Below are positions 9,214 through 16,380 of a stretch of 64,000 nucleotides of DNA, piece by piece (the stretch's first letter is position 1; each line of letters opens with the position of its first letter). The stretch is from Bryobacteraceae bacterium. Its GTDB lineage: Bacteria; Acidobacteriota; Terriglobia; Bryobacterales; Bryobacteraceae. The DNA is taken from positions 178,473-242,472 of the forward strand of contig JAHDVK010000008.1 of assembly GCA_023384675.1 (NCBI GenBank), read 5' to 3'. Made by a program: the position numbers and the translations under genes. The notes under the pieces were generated by a model that saw only the letters and a list, made by a program, of their open reading frames with translations, did not search any database and had not been told where the DNA came from.

Positions 9214-9230
9214 AGGGTATCCCATACCCT
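9214..9230. promoter_or_regulatory. Perfect 7-bp inverted repeat in the TonB receptor leader
   Basis: AGGGTATCCCATACCCT: 7-bp arms around a 3-nt centre. It lies between the predicted transcription start (about 9256) and the ATG at 9064, so it could be an operator or an RNA hairpin in the 5' leader. Confidence 0.4.
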
Positions 9231-9262
9231 GTCCGGCCGTCGCGACAGTTTGGTTACGATTA

Positions 9263-9291
9263 ATTTTCCCGGGTTTCTGTCGAATTGACAA
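9263..9291 (-). promoter_or_regulatory. Candidate sigma-70-type promoter for the TonB receptor
   Basis: Read on the minus strand: TTGTCA (9291-9286), 17-nt spacer, GAAAAT (9268-9263). It matches the consensus at 5 of 6 and 4 of 6 positions with ideal spacing and predicts a leader of about 190 nt. Confidence 0.4.
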
Positions 9292-9379
9292 CCCTCAAAT
9301 TCATGAAGCCTTCTTCTTTCAAAATTAGCACACGAAAAGACCGACCCAAGCCCAAATTAGCGGAACTGTTACATGACGG

Positions 9380-9403
9380 ATATACATCTTTCGATAGGTA
9401 TAT
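9380..9403. repeat. Short inverted repeat ATATAC/GTATAT in AT-rich DNA
   Basis: ATATAC (9380-9385) and GTATAT (9398-9403) are exact complements separated by 12 nt, near the middle of the divergent intergenic region. This could be a regulator site for either flank, but six-base arms in AT-rich DNA can arise by chance. Confidence 0.25.
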
Positions 9404-9532
9404 GTTTTAACTAGCAGTTTGGCCTAAATAGCGCCAGCCGCCCTGCGGCAAATCACCCATCTCTGATCGCCGTCAGCCTGCCCGCACTGATTTACAAGCA
9501 CTTTCCAGTTGGTCCTCAGATTGCACTGATGA

Positions 9533-10714
9533 ATGGATATGACGCGGCCCACGACCTCGCAAACTCACCAGCCGGCCCCGCTCCAGGGCGCGCGGCCGCG
9601 CCTCGTCTTCTGGGAACTCACGACCGGCTGCAACCTGCGCTGCGTGCATTGCCGGGCCAGCGCCACCGAACTGATGAGTCCGGACGACCTGCCCACGGCC
9701 GAGTGTCTCCGCATCGTGGACGAGATTGCGGAATATGCCCCACTGATCCTCGTGCTCTCGGGCGGCGAGCCCCTTTGGCGGCGCGATGTCTTCGAGATTG
9801 CCTCCCACGCTGTTTCGAAAGGCCTGCGCGTGGCTCTGGCCACCAATGGGACGCTGATCGATGAGGCGATGGCCCACCGGATCCAGGATGCGGGCATCGT
9901 CCGCGTGTCGATCTCCCTGGACGGAGCGGACCGGGCTACGCACGATTCGTTCCGCGGCCATGGCGGGGCCTTCGAGTCGGCCTTGCGCGGGCTGAAATGC
10001 CTGCAGGACCTGGGTATTTCGACGCAGATCAATACCACTGTTTCGCGGCACAACGCCCACCAGTTGCCGGAGATGCTGGATCTGGCTAAGCAAATGAAAG
10101 TGGACGCCTTCCACCTCTTCCTGCTGGTCCCGGTCGGCTGCGGGCTCACGATTGCCGAGGACCAGAGCGTGGGCGCGGCCGAAGCCGAGGAGATTCTGAA
10201 CTGGTTCTATGACCGTTCGCTCGATTCCGGCCTGGAGATGAAGGCCACTTGCGCTCCACAGTATTACCGGATTGTGCGGCAGCGCCGCGCCGAGGCCCGG
10301 CGGCAAGGTCAGGATGTGGCGCCGCTCGCCACGGGCCATCCCAACCACGCTCCCGGCCACCCCACGGACATGAATCAGATGACTCGCGGCTGCCTGGCGG
10401 GCTCTGGCGTCTGCTTCATCTCGCACCGCGGCTCGATTCAGCCTTGCGGCTATCTGCCGCTCGAGGCGGGCAATCTTACCCGGCAGACGTTCCGCGATGT
10501 CTGGGAGAATTCCCAGCTGTTTGCGGACTTGCGCGATCTTGACAACCTCGAAGGCAAGTGCGGCTGCTGCGAATTCAAGCAGGTCTGCATGGGCTGCCGC
10601 GCCCGCAGTTTCGGCCTGACGGGCAACTGGCGCGGCGAGGAACCGTTTTGCCTCTACGAACCGCGCCCTCTGCGCCAGGATTCCGGAGAGAAGAATTCCG
10701 CCGTTGCGCACTAA
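9533..10714 (+). CDS. Radical SAM/SPASM protein, AhbD-like (heme b synthase/NirJ group)
   Basis: 393 residues. The radical SAM cluster is CNLRCVHC (Cys33, 37, 40), followed by the GGEPL SAM-contact motif. The C-terminal SPASM region carries auxiliary-cluster cysteines in GCLAGSGVCFISHRG, QPCGYL and CGCCEFKQVCMGCRAR, with a final Cys in EEPFCLY. Spacing and wording resemble AhbD, which converts Fe-coproporphyrin III to heme in the siroheme-dependent pathway, more than PqqE or NirJ. No other heme genes are nearby; the neighbours are a [2Fe-2S] ferredoxin and a hydrogenase maturation protease, so a different role, such as peptide or cofactor modification, is quite possible. It is the first gene of a three-gene operon. 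Confidence 0.75.
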   Translation: MDMTRPTTSQTHQPAPLQGARPRLVFWELTTGCNLRCVHCRASATELMSPDDLPTAECLRIVDEIAEYAPLILVLSGGEPLWRRDVFEIASHAVSKGLRVALATNGTLIDEAMAHRIQDAGIVRVSISLDGADRATHDSFRGHGGAFESALRGLKCLQDLGISTQINTTVSRHNAHQLPEMLDLAKQMKVDAFHLFLLVPVGCGLTIAEDQSVGAAEAEEILNWFYDRSLDSGLEMKATCAPQYYRIVRQRRAEARRQGQDVAPLATGHPNHAPGHPTDMNQMTRGCLAGSGVCFISHRGSIQPCGYLPLEAGNLTRQTFRDVWENSQLFADLRDLDNLEGKCGCCEFKQVCMGCRARSFGLTGNWRGEEPFCLYEPRPLRQDSGEKNSAVAH

Positions 10715-10732
10715 TTCCCCATAGCTCACTTC

Positions 10733-11026
10733 ATGAAGTCCCCGCCTCAGTCCGCGTGCCAGCATCACCAGCAGCCCGGCCGCCACGTCTTTGTGGTCTG
10801 CAATGGAGAGAACTGTCAGCATGCCGGCTCCCGCCGGCTGCTCGAGTTGCTCCGGCTGCAGGCGCGCAAGCCGTGCGGCGAACACGATGTCCGCATCAGC
10901 GTCTCCCGCCAGTGCATCGGCCACTGCGCCGCCGCTCCCGCCATGGTCGAGGATGGACGGATTCTGCGCTGGGTGAGCGAACGCCGCCTCCGGGGCGAGT
11001 TGTTGCGCCTCGGCATCGCCTCTTGA
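10733..11026 (+). CDS. Thioredoxin-like [2Fe-2S] ferredoxin
   Basis: A small 97-residue electron carrier. CNGENC (C-x4-C) and CIGHC (C-x3-C) are the four cluster ligands of the thioredoxin-like ferredoxin fold also found in NuoE. It starts 18 nt after the radical SAM gene and its stop overlaps the start of the protease, so the three genes are probably translated together. A natural inference is that it supplies electrons to the radical SAM enzyme or to a hydrogenase, but nothing in the sequence settles this. Confidence 0.8.
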   Translation: MKSPPQSACQHHQQPGRHVFVVCNGENCQHAGSRRLLELLRLQARKPCGEHDVRISVSRQCIGHCAAAPAMVEDGRILRWVSERRLRGELLRLGIAS

Positions 11027-11439
11027 CGACGCTGATTTACGCCATCGGCAACCCGCTGCGCCGCGACGACGGCGCCGCCCGGCGTGTGGCGGAGCTTCTC
11101 GGCCCCGGCGAATACACCTTACACTGCCCGCGTGAACTGATGCCGGAAATGGCCGAGGATGTGGCGGCGGCGGACCGCGTCATCTTTATTGACGCGGACT
11201 ACCAGCCCGGCGAAGCGCGCCTGGAAAGCCTGAAAGCCGCCTGCTGTCCCGGCCTGCTCAGCCACGGGTTGCGCCCCTGTGATCTGCTTTCGCTCACCCG
11301 CAAGCTGTATGGCTTCCAAGGGGTAGCCTGGCTGTGCCGCGTTCCCGGCGAGGATTTCGGCGAGGGTGAAGGACTCTCGCCGGCCGCCGAGCGGAGCGCG
11401 CTCCGCGCATCCGTCCTGGTGCGGGCCCTGTTTAGTTGA
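11023..11439 (+). CDS. Hydrogenase maturation protease (HyaD/HybD family)
   Basis: A 138-residue endopeptidase of the family that removes the C-terminal tail of [NiFe]-hydrogenase large subunits after nickel insertion. The motifs are present: GNPLRRDDG (residues about 8-16, with the acidic nickel ligand), FIDADY (second acidic ligand) and LSHGLRP (His ligand) followed by DLLSLTRKLYG. The start is the TTG at 11023, which overlaps the ferredoxin stop as TTGA and puts the protein immediately at its conserved beta strand (LIYAIGNPL). No hydrogenase large subunit is in the window; the NuoEF-like genes at the left edge may belong to one. Confidence 0.82.
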   Translation: MTTLIYAIGNPLRRDDGAARRVAELLGPGEYTLHCPRELMPEMAEDVAAADRVIFIDADYQPGEARLESLKAACCPGLLSHGLRPCDLLSLTRKLYGFQGVAWLCRVPGEDFGEGEGLSPAAERSALRASVLVRALFS

Positions 11440-11884
11440 ATGTGCTGGTCGTACCGAGAAACTCGGGCTTTGGAGCGATCTCCATCCGCATCGCGTTGCC
11501 CTGGTCCCGAGTGGGCAGTTTGCGCCGGTCCACCCGGCTATCGGGCACGGTGATCAGTTCCGTGGCCTCGGCGAAAGGTTCCGGATACAGGTCCAGCGCC
11601 ATCGGCTCCGCGCCCCTCTGGAAAGCTTCGGCCTCTTTCTTCGTCACATAGCCGATGAAATTGATCGGGCCGGCCACCGGCTTCTGGATCTCGGTGCATT
11701 GGTAGACGGGCTTCGGAAAGAGGGGCAATTCATCGGTTGAAGGCGAGGTGGTGAAGCCATACACGCCCTCGGGCAGCCGGTCCACCGGCATGCCGCTTTC
11801 CTCCATGGTCACCAGCCGCAAGTTCAAACGGTCACGCAACTTCTGGCGCTCCGGGGTGAGCGCGATGTGGGTTTCCTGAGACAT
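11432..11884 (-). CDS. Conserved-looking hypothetical protein
   Basis: 150 residues, soluble, no signal peptide or membrane segment, no family I recognise. The middle is rich in Pro (STDELPLFPKPVYQCTEIQKP) and the C-terminal half is acidic. It is the last gene of the minus-strand group that starts with the ECF sigma factor, 26 nt after the PDZ protein. Its last 8 nt overlap the end of the convergent protease gene. GC-rich third codon positions and intact length in a compact operon support its being real. Confidence 0.6.
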   Translation of the reverse strand: MSQETHIALTPERQKLRDRLNLRLVTMEESGMPVDRLPEGVYGFTTSPSTDELPLFPKPVYQCTEIQKPVAGPINFIGYVTKKEAEAFQRGAEPMALDLYPEPFAEATELITVPDSRVDRRKLPTRDQGNAMRMEIAPKPEFLGTTSTFN

Positions 11885-11910
11885 ACCCTTCCATTACACA
11901 ACAGGCAGCC

Positions 11911-12738
11911 TCAAGGCTGGGCCACCACGGAGCGGCCGCGCTGCAGGCGCCGCGGCAGGCCTTCCTCGATGCTCACGGATACGGCCAGCTCGCGCTTGTC
12001 CCGCACCACCGTGACGGGAAACGTCTTCCCGTCCGCCGCGCGCAAAGCCGAAGTAATGTCGCGGGGAGCGTTTACGCTCACCCCATCCACTTTGGTGATC
12101 ACGTCGCCGGCCTGGATGCCGGCCTTGTCCGCGGCCGAGTCCTTCATCACGCTCCGCACCAGCACGCCTTCTTTCACCCCGAAGTAGCCCGCGAGTTGCG
12201 ACGAGCCAAGCGCTTCGCCTTCGATGCCGAGATAGCCCGAACTCCAGCTCATCATCGCCTTCGGCACGTCGGGCATGATCACGCGCACGTCCGGCGGCAT
12301 GATGTTCAGGCTCCGCATGCTACGCTCGCGCTTGCCCATCACAGCCGACAACGTCACGGGCGAGCCGGCCCGGATGACTTCCATCGTGACGCTGCGCCCC
12401 GGAGGCGTCTCGCGCACGAAACGCACGAACTGCTCCAGGCCTTCCACGCGCTGGCCTTGATACTTCTGCACCACATCGCCGGTCTGCAGTCCCGCCTTGC
12501 CGGCCGGGCTGTCCTTGTCGACGTTGGTGATCTCCACGCCGTGCTCATCGCGGAGCTTGAGCGCCTTTGCGCGCTCGCCGTCGATCTCCTTCACGCCGAC
12601 TCCCAGGAAGCCGCCGCCGTGCGAGGGGAACGGCGTGGCGATGGTCAAGGGCGGCGGAGGCAGCGGCGGCGGCTCGGGCTGAGCGAACAGGCTGGCGGGA
12701 GCCAGCGCCGCGAGTACGATCAAAATGCGCTGAAACAT
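11911..12738 (-). CDS. Exported protein with two PDZ domains
   Basis: 275 residues: signal peptide (MFQRILIVLAALAPASLFAQ), a Pro-rich spacer, PDZ1 at about 45-135 (GFLGVGVKEIDG ... DSPAGKAGLQTGDVV) and PDZ2 at about 165-260 (GYLGIEGEALG ... DSAADKAGIQAGDVI). Both have the carboxylate-binding loop and the AGLQ/AGIQ-GDVI hallmark of DegP/HtrA-type PDZ domains. No trypsin-like or other catalytic domain is present, so it is likely a periplasmic adaptor that recognises exposed C-termini of envelope proteins. Its place downstream of an ECF/anti-sigma pair suggests a role in envelope stress sensing or clearance; that part is inference. Confidence 0.82.
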   Translation of the reverse strand: MFQRILIVLAALAPASLFAQPEPPPLPPPPLTIATPFPSHGGGFLGVGVKEIDGERAKALKLRDEHGVEITNVDKDSPAGKAGLQTGDVVQKYQGQRVEGLEQFVRFVRETPPGRSVTMEVIRAGSPVTLSAVMGKRERSMRSLNIMPPDVRVIMPDVPKAMMSWSSGYLGIEGEALGSSQLAGYFGVKEGVLVRSVMKDSAADKAGIQAGDVITKVDGVSVNAPRDITSALRAADGKTFPVTVVRDKRELAVSVSIEEGLPRRLQRGRSVVAQP

Positions 12739-12784
12739 GGCTTTCTACCTCGCTGGAATGGACGTTTCCGCGCGGGAAACGTGC

Positions 12785-13957
12785 CTATTTCGCCCGTTTA
12801 AGATACACAGTTCCATTTCCGACCGACAGCAGCAACGCCGCGCCGCCGCCCTGCACCGGTCCCTCGGCCAGCACCGGCCTGCCCCGCCCCGCAGCTTGCT
12901 CCATCCGCACTTCAGGAAAGTCAGACACGATCCGGCTGTACCAACTGCCGCTCTCGTTCAACGCCTTCACGGAAACGCCCACCTTGGCGGGAATCGTCAC
13001 CGTGATGTCGCCGCGGCCGCTGGAGAGAAACGAGTCTTCAAGCGGCCGGTCCGCGCCCAGGCCCACGAAGATGCTGCCCGCGGCCGTAGCGGCCCGGATC
13101 ACGCCCGTCACCCGGCCCACCCGGATACCGCCATGGGCTGAATCGGCCCGCACCCCGCGCGCCATGCCGATGACAATCGGCCCGCCCGCGGTCTCCGCCG
13201 TCACTACGCCGTTCGCGCTGTCCACTTCGATCAGCCCCCCGGCGGTGTGCGCTGAAACCATGCCGCCCGCATTGCCGATATGGATGTTGCCGGAGGTGGA
13301 GGCCCGCACGGCGCCGCCCGCCTGCCGCACCCAGATCTCGCCGCCCGCCGACTCCAGCACGGCCTCGCCGCCCACTTGGTCAGCCCGGATGGAACCTCCA
13401 CCCGAGAGGCAGCGCAGCGCGCCGCCGATCTTGCCAAATGTCAACGCGCCGCCGCCGGTGCGCACGGTCACCCCGCCGCCGATTTCATCCATGTCCACGG
13501 CGCCCGCGCCCGTGGACGCCTGCACATCGCCCTTCAATCCGCGCACGGTGACCGACCCGGACGCCGCTTCAATCACGTACTGCCGCAGCCCGGCCGGCAC
13601 CTCCAGGGTGAGTTCGCTGCGGAGCAGATCCGCGCCATTGGCGTTGAGCACGCACCAGCCGTTGCCGAAACTGCTCTCGACGCGCAGCCAGTCTCCCAGG
13701 GCGTTGGCCTCGGCCTCGTTCCGGGCGCGCACGCGGTGTGTCCAGGCATAGTGGATCTCGCGGGCCGCGCCGGTCGAGGGCCGCAAGGTGACTCGCCCGG
13801 GGCTGATCACCTTCAAGCGCTCGACGCCCGCCGCCGAGACCGAGCCCTTGACCTCGCGGTCGAACACGCCACGCGCGGACCGGCTGAAGGGCTGCTGCGC
13901 GGGCGCGGCGGCGGCCAGCGCCAGCGCCAGCGCCAGACTCGAGGCGGCGCGCTTCAT
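12785..13957 (-). CDS. Secreted repetitive beta protein, DUF4097/adhesin-like
   Basis: 390 residues with a signal peptide (MKRAASSLALALALAAAAPA). Residues about 165-315 are a run of short Gly-Gly repeats with a period near 20 (GGALRCLSGGGSIRADQVGG, GGEIWVRQAGGAVRASTSG and so on), the pattern of a right-handed beta-helix in DUF4097/DUF2807-type putative adhesins. Such proteins often sit next to anti-sigma factors. The start follows the anti-sigma stop by 2 nt, so coupling is likely. The role is unknown; it may be a surface or periplasmic structural protein controlled by the sigma factor. Confidence 0.72.
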   Translation of the reverse strand: MKRAASSLALALALAAAAPAQQPFSRSARGVFDREVKGSVSAAGVERLKVISPGRVTLRPSTGAAREIHYAWTHRVRARNEAEANALGDWLRVESSFGNGWCVLNANGADLLRSELTLEVPAGLRQYVIEAASGSVTVRGLKGDVQASTGAGAVDMDEIGGGVTVRTGGGALTFGKIGGALRCLSGGGSIRADQVGGEAVLESAGGEIWVRQAGGAVRASTSGNIHIGNAGGMVSAHTAGGLIEVDSANGVVTAETAGGPIVIGMARGVRADSAHGGIRVGRVTGVIRAATAAGSIFVGLGADRPLEDSFLSSGRGDITVTIPAKVGVSVKALNESGSWYSRIVSDFPEVRMEQAAGRGRPVLAEGPVQGGGAALLLSVGNGTVYLKRAK

Positions 13958-13959
13958 AC

Positions 13960-14874
13960 TCAGAAAGTGCCCACGCTGGCCTTCATCTCGGCCAGCGCCC
14001 GCTGACTGCGCGTGCGGACATAGGAATTGTCCTCGCGTTCGAGCAACTGCTGGAGGATGCCCGCCACTTCCGGCTCATTGCTCTGAATGAGCAGGTCGAT
14101 GGCTTGCGTCCGCACGCCGGGGTTATCGTCGTTCAACAGAACTTGCGCCAGCACTGTGCGTACTTCCGGCTCACGCGAATAGGGCTTCAGCCCTTCCAGG
14201 GCCTTGAGCCGCACGCCCGAGTTCACGTCGGCGCGCAGCGCGTTCAGCAGCGCCTGCTTCACGTCGTCCTGCTGGCCCTGGTTCTTCAGCAATTCCATGG
14301 ATTCCACCCGCAGACCGGGATCGGCCGGATCCGAAGCCGCCGCCAGCAGCGCCTGCCGGATCCGGTGGTCGTTCATATAGCCGGTAAACTCCCGCTGGCG
14401 CGTCTCCTCCATCACCACCCGCACGCGGCCGGACTCATCCGGACTGACGAACCTCACCCGCGACATCACCGGTTCCGCCGCGGCGCCGCCGCCCAGCCCG
14501 GCCAGGCTGCCGGCAGGCACGAATTGCGCGCCCACGAACCCGATGGCCAGCATCAGCATCGCGCCCACGGGCCGCAGCCACAAAGGCGTGTACACGAACC
14601 AGTCCCGCCACAGCCGGCGCGGCGAAAACCGGCGCATCGGCCGGTTTTCGTCCTCGATCTTCACCGCCAGGTCGCGGCGGCAGCGCGCCAGCAACCCGGG
14701 CGGCGGCTCGGCTTCGCCGAGCGCAAGCATCTCCTCGAGCCGCTCCATCCGCAGCCGCTCGGCGGCGCAGGAGGGACATTCGGCCAGGTGCAGCTCCAGC
14801 GTCTCCTCCTGGTCGAACGTGAGTTCGCCGTAGCTCAACAGCATCAGGGATTCGCGGGCTTCTTCGCAGGTCAT
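13960..14874 (-). CDS. Membrane anti-sigma factor with zinc finger and HEAT-like repeats
   Basis: 304 residues. An N-terminal zf-HC2 anti-sigma domain (MTCEEARESLMLLSYGEL, then HLAECPSC with the His-x3-Cys-x2-Cys zinc site) precedes a single membrane helix at about residues 100-120 (VGAMLMLAIGFVGAQFV). The C-terminal, presumably periplasmic, part contains several HEAT-like helical repeats (DVNSGVRLKALEGL, DDNPGVRTQAIDLL, EDNSYVRTRSQRAL). ATG at 14874 overlaps the sigma factor stop as ATGA, which fixes this start over one 18 codons upstream. It should hold the ECF sigma factor at the membrane and release it on an envelope signal sensed by the repeats. Confidence 0.85.
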   Translation of the reverse strand: MTCEEARESLMLLSYGELTFDQEETLELHLAECPSCAAERLRMERLEEMLALGEAEPPPGLLARCRRDLAVKIEDENRPMRRFSPRRLWRDWFVYTPLWLRPVGAMLMLAIGFVGAQFVPAGSLAGLGGGAAAEPVMSRVRFVSPDESGRVRVVMEETRQREFTGYMNDHRIRQALLAAASDPADPGLRVESMELLKNQGQQDDVKQALLNALRADVNSGVRLKALEGLKPYSREPEVRTVLAQVLLNDDNPGVRTQAIDLLIQSNEPEVAGILQQLLEREDNSYVRTRSQRALAEMKASVGTF

Positions 14875-15443
14875 GGCAGGAACTCTCCCAGCGCGCTCCG
14901 CATCTTTTGCGTGGCGCGAAACAGGCAATTCTTCGCGGCTTCCTCGGTGGTGCCCAACACGTCGCCGATGGCGCGCAAGCGCATCCCCTGGTAGTGCCGC
15001 ATCTCGAAGACCATCCGTTCGCGCGCAGTCATGGCCTTCAATACTTCCTCGATCTTGCCGCGCAATTCGGCCGACAGCAGGCGCCGCTGCGGATCGCCGT
15101 CCGCGCGATGCTCGGGTACCGAATCCATGCGGTCCATGGGTCCGTCCTCGGTCTCGACCACGGCCGGCTCGGTCCGCCGGACCTTCTTCTTGCGCAGATG
15201 ATCGAGACAGAGATTCGTCACGATGCGGTACAGCCAGGTGTGGAACGAACAGTCGAAGCGAAAGGAATCCAGGTTGCGGTATACCCGCAAAAAGGCTTCC
15301 TGGTAGATGTCGTAGGCGTCTTCGGACGAGCGGAGCAGGTTCATCGCCAGGCGCAGGACCGGCTGGTCGTAGCTCCGCACCAGACGCTCGAAAGCGTCCT
15401 GGTCGCCCGCCTGGGCCGCGCGGATCAGAGCAGCTTCATCCAT
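14871..15443 (-). CDS. ECF-type RNA polymerase sigma factor
   Basis: 190 residues with sigma region 2 (about 15-85: DQDAFERLVRSYDQPVLRLA, YDIYQEAFLRVYRNLDSF, FHTWLYRIVTNLCLDHLRKK) and region 4 (about 130-185: TARERMVFEMRHYQGMRLRA, TTEEAAKNCLFRATQKM). This is the RpoE/SigW-like group 4 architecture lacking regions 1 and 3. ATG at 15443 places the first helix at the usual position; an in-frame ATG at 15533 after GGAAG would add 30 low-complexity residues. It directly precedes and overlaps its presumed anti-sigma factor, the standard arrangement for autoregulated pairs. Confidence 0.88.
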   Translation of the reverse strand: MDEAALIRAAQAGDQDAFERLVRSYDQPVLRLAMNLLRSSEDAYDIYQEAFLRVYRNLDSFRFDCSFHTWLYRIVTNLCLDHLRKKKVRRTEPAVVETEDGPMDRMDSVPEHRADGDPQRRLLSAELRGKIEEVLKAMTARERMVFEMRHYQGMRLRAIGDVLGTTEEAAKNCLFRATQKMRSALGEFLP

Positions 15444-15618
15444 GGACTGGCCCGGCCTTGCGGTACGGCTCGCCCCTCCAGCCACCGAAGCGGCCGGAGC
15501 GCCAAAAGCGATCGATCCGGATCGGGTCGTCATTGTCTTCCGAGGCACTCGCCTCCCGTCAATAGACGGCCCATCCGAAAAAACGATAGCAGGGCCGGCC
15601 ACCCCCGCGAAACCCCCG

Positions 15619-16215
15619 CTAGAGCAGCCCCAGTCCCCTGCGCACCATCCACACTTCGCTCTCCACCAGCCCCACCCCCGCCGCAATCAAGGTAGACGCG
15701 CTCACCGCGGGTTGAAACAGCGGCCCCTCCCCGTGCTCCGCGCTCTGCGTCAGCCAGTGCAGCAGTTCGTGCATGATGACGCGCGCCAGGGCCCGCCCCA
15801 GCAGCATCCGCGCCAGCGCCTCCTGCCCCCGGACGAATAGCGGGCCGATATGGGCGGCGGCCGCCCCCGCATCCACGTGAATGAAGGGCTGGACTACACC
15901 ATCTATCCGCGCCACCCACCCGAGCGCGCCCAAAGCCGGCATGCTGAATCTCGCCACCTCCACCGGGCACACCCCGTGGAGCGTGACGTACGCCACCGCA
16001 ACACTTGTCCCCAGCCAGTTCACCGGGGCCGAGTCCTGCACGTCTGCATGCACTCCGGCCGGCGCCAGCAGTTCCGCCAGTTCCCGAACCAGCTCCATGC
16101 GCGTATCCGCCGCCAGCGGCGTGTCTGCATCAATGATCACCGCCAAGCCGGTCTGCGAGAGGAGGAGAACTGGCGCGATGGCCAATCCGATCAGAGCGTT
16201 TCGGAGACTCCGCAT
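15619..16215 (-). CDS. Exported putative zinc metallopeptidase-like protein (HExxH)
   Basis: 198 residues with a signal peptide or N-terminal anchor (MRSLRNALIGLAIAPVLLLS). It contains HELLH (His149, Glu150, His153), the zincin motif, followed by WLTQSAEHGEG, where His161 is a possible third ligand at HExxH-x7-H spacing. No named peptidase family is evident and the protein is short. It is on the same strand as the ECF sigma factor and ends at least 85 nt before it, so it may be the first gene of that operon or a separate unit. Whether it cleaves anything is unknown. Confidence 0.62.
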   Translation of the reverse strand: MRSLRNALIGLAIAPVLLLSQTGLAVIIDADTPLAADTRMELVRELAELLAPAGVHADVQDSAPVNWLGTSVAVAYVTLHGVCPVEVARFSMPALGALGWVARIDGVVQPFIHVDAGAAAAHIGPLFVRGQEALARMLLGRALARVIMHELLHWLTQSAEHGEGPLFQPAVSASTLIAAGVGLVESEVWMVRRGLGLL

Positions 16216-16380
16216 GGCTTGCCTCCTTCAATGGAGCAGACGCCATGCTGCGTCACTCAGGTAACCGCTTCACCCGGCGAAGAGCCGGAAGATCGCCCAA
16301 AACCGCCCCAGGCCGTAGTTTCAAAGACAGCGCGACACGTCAAATCACCCGGCGGAGCCCCAATGCGGCGGCACGAAAGG

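Larger units (their letters stand above)
9065..9532. other. Intergenic region between divergent TonB receptor and radical SAM operon
   Basis: 468 nt without a credible gene, clearly richer in A+T than its surroundings between about 9290 and 9420. It contains a promoter candidate for the receptor, a perfect hairpin in the receptor leader and a weaker inverted repeat (listed separately). I see no RNA gene and no convincing promoter for the plus-strand operon. Confidence 0.6.

Noticed and set aside
9285..9290. TTGACA on the plus strand as promoter for the radical SAM operon
   Set aside because: No -10-like hexamer at 15-19 nt downstream and the gene starts 243 nt away; the reverse strand gives a better promoter at the same place.
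9473..10924. A 483-codon open frame on the minus strand opposite the radical SAM gene
   Set aside because: Antisense shadow of a GC-rich gene: no recognisable domain, while the plus strand shows CxxxCxxC and SPASM motifs.
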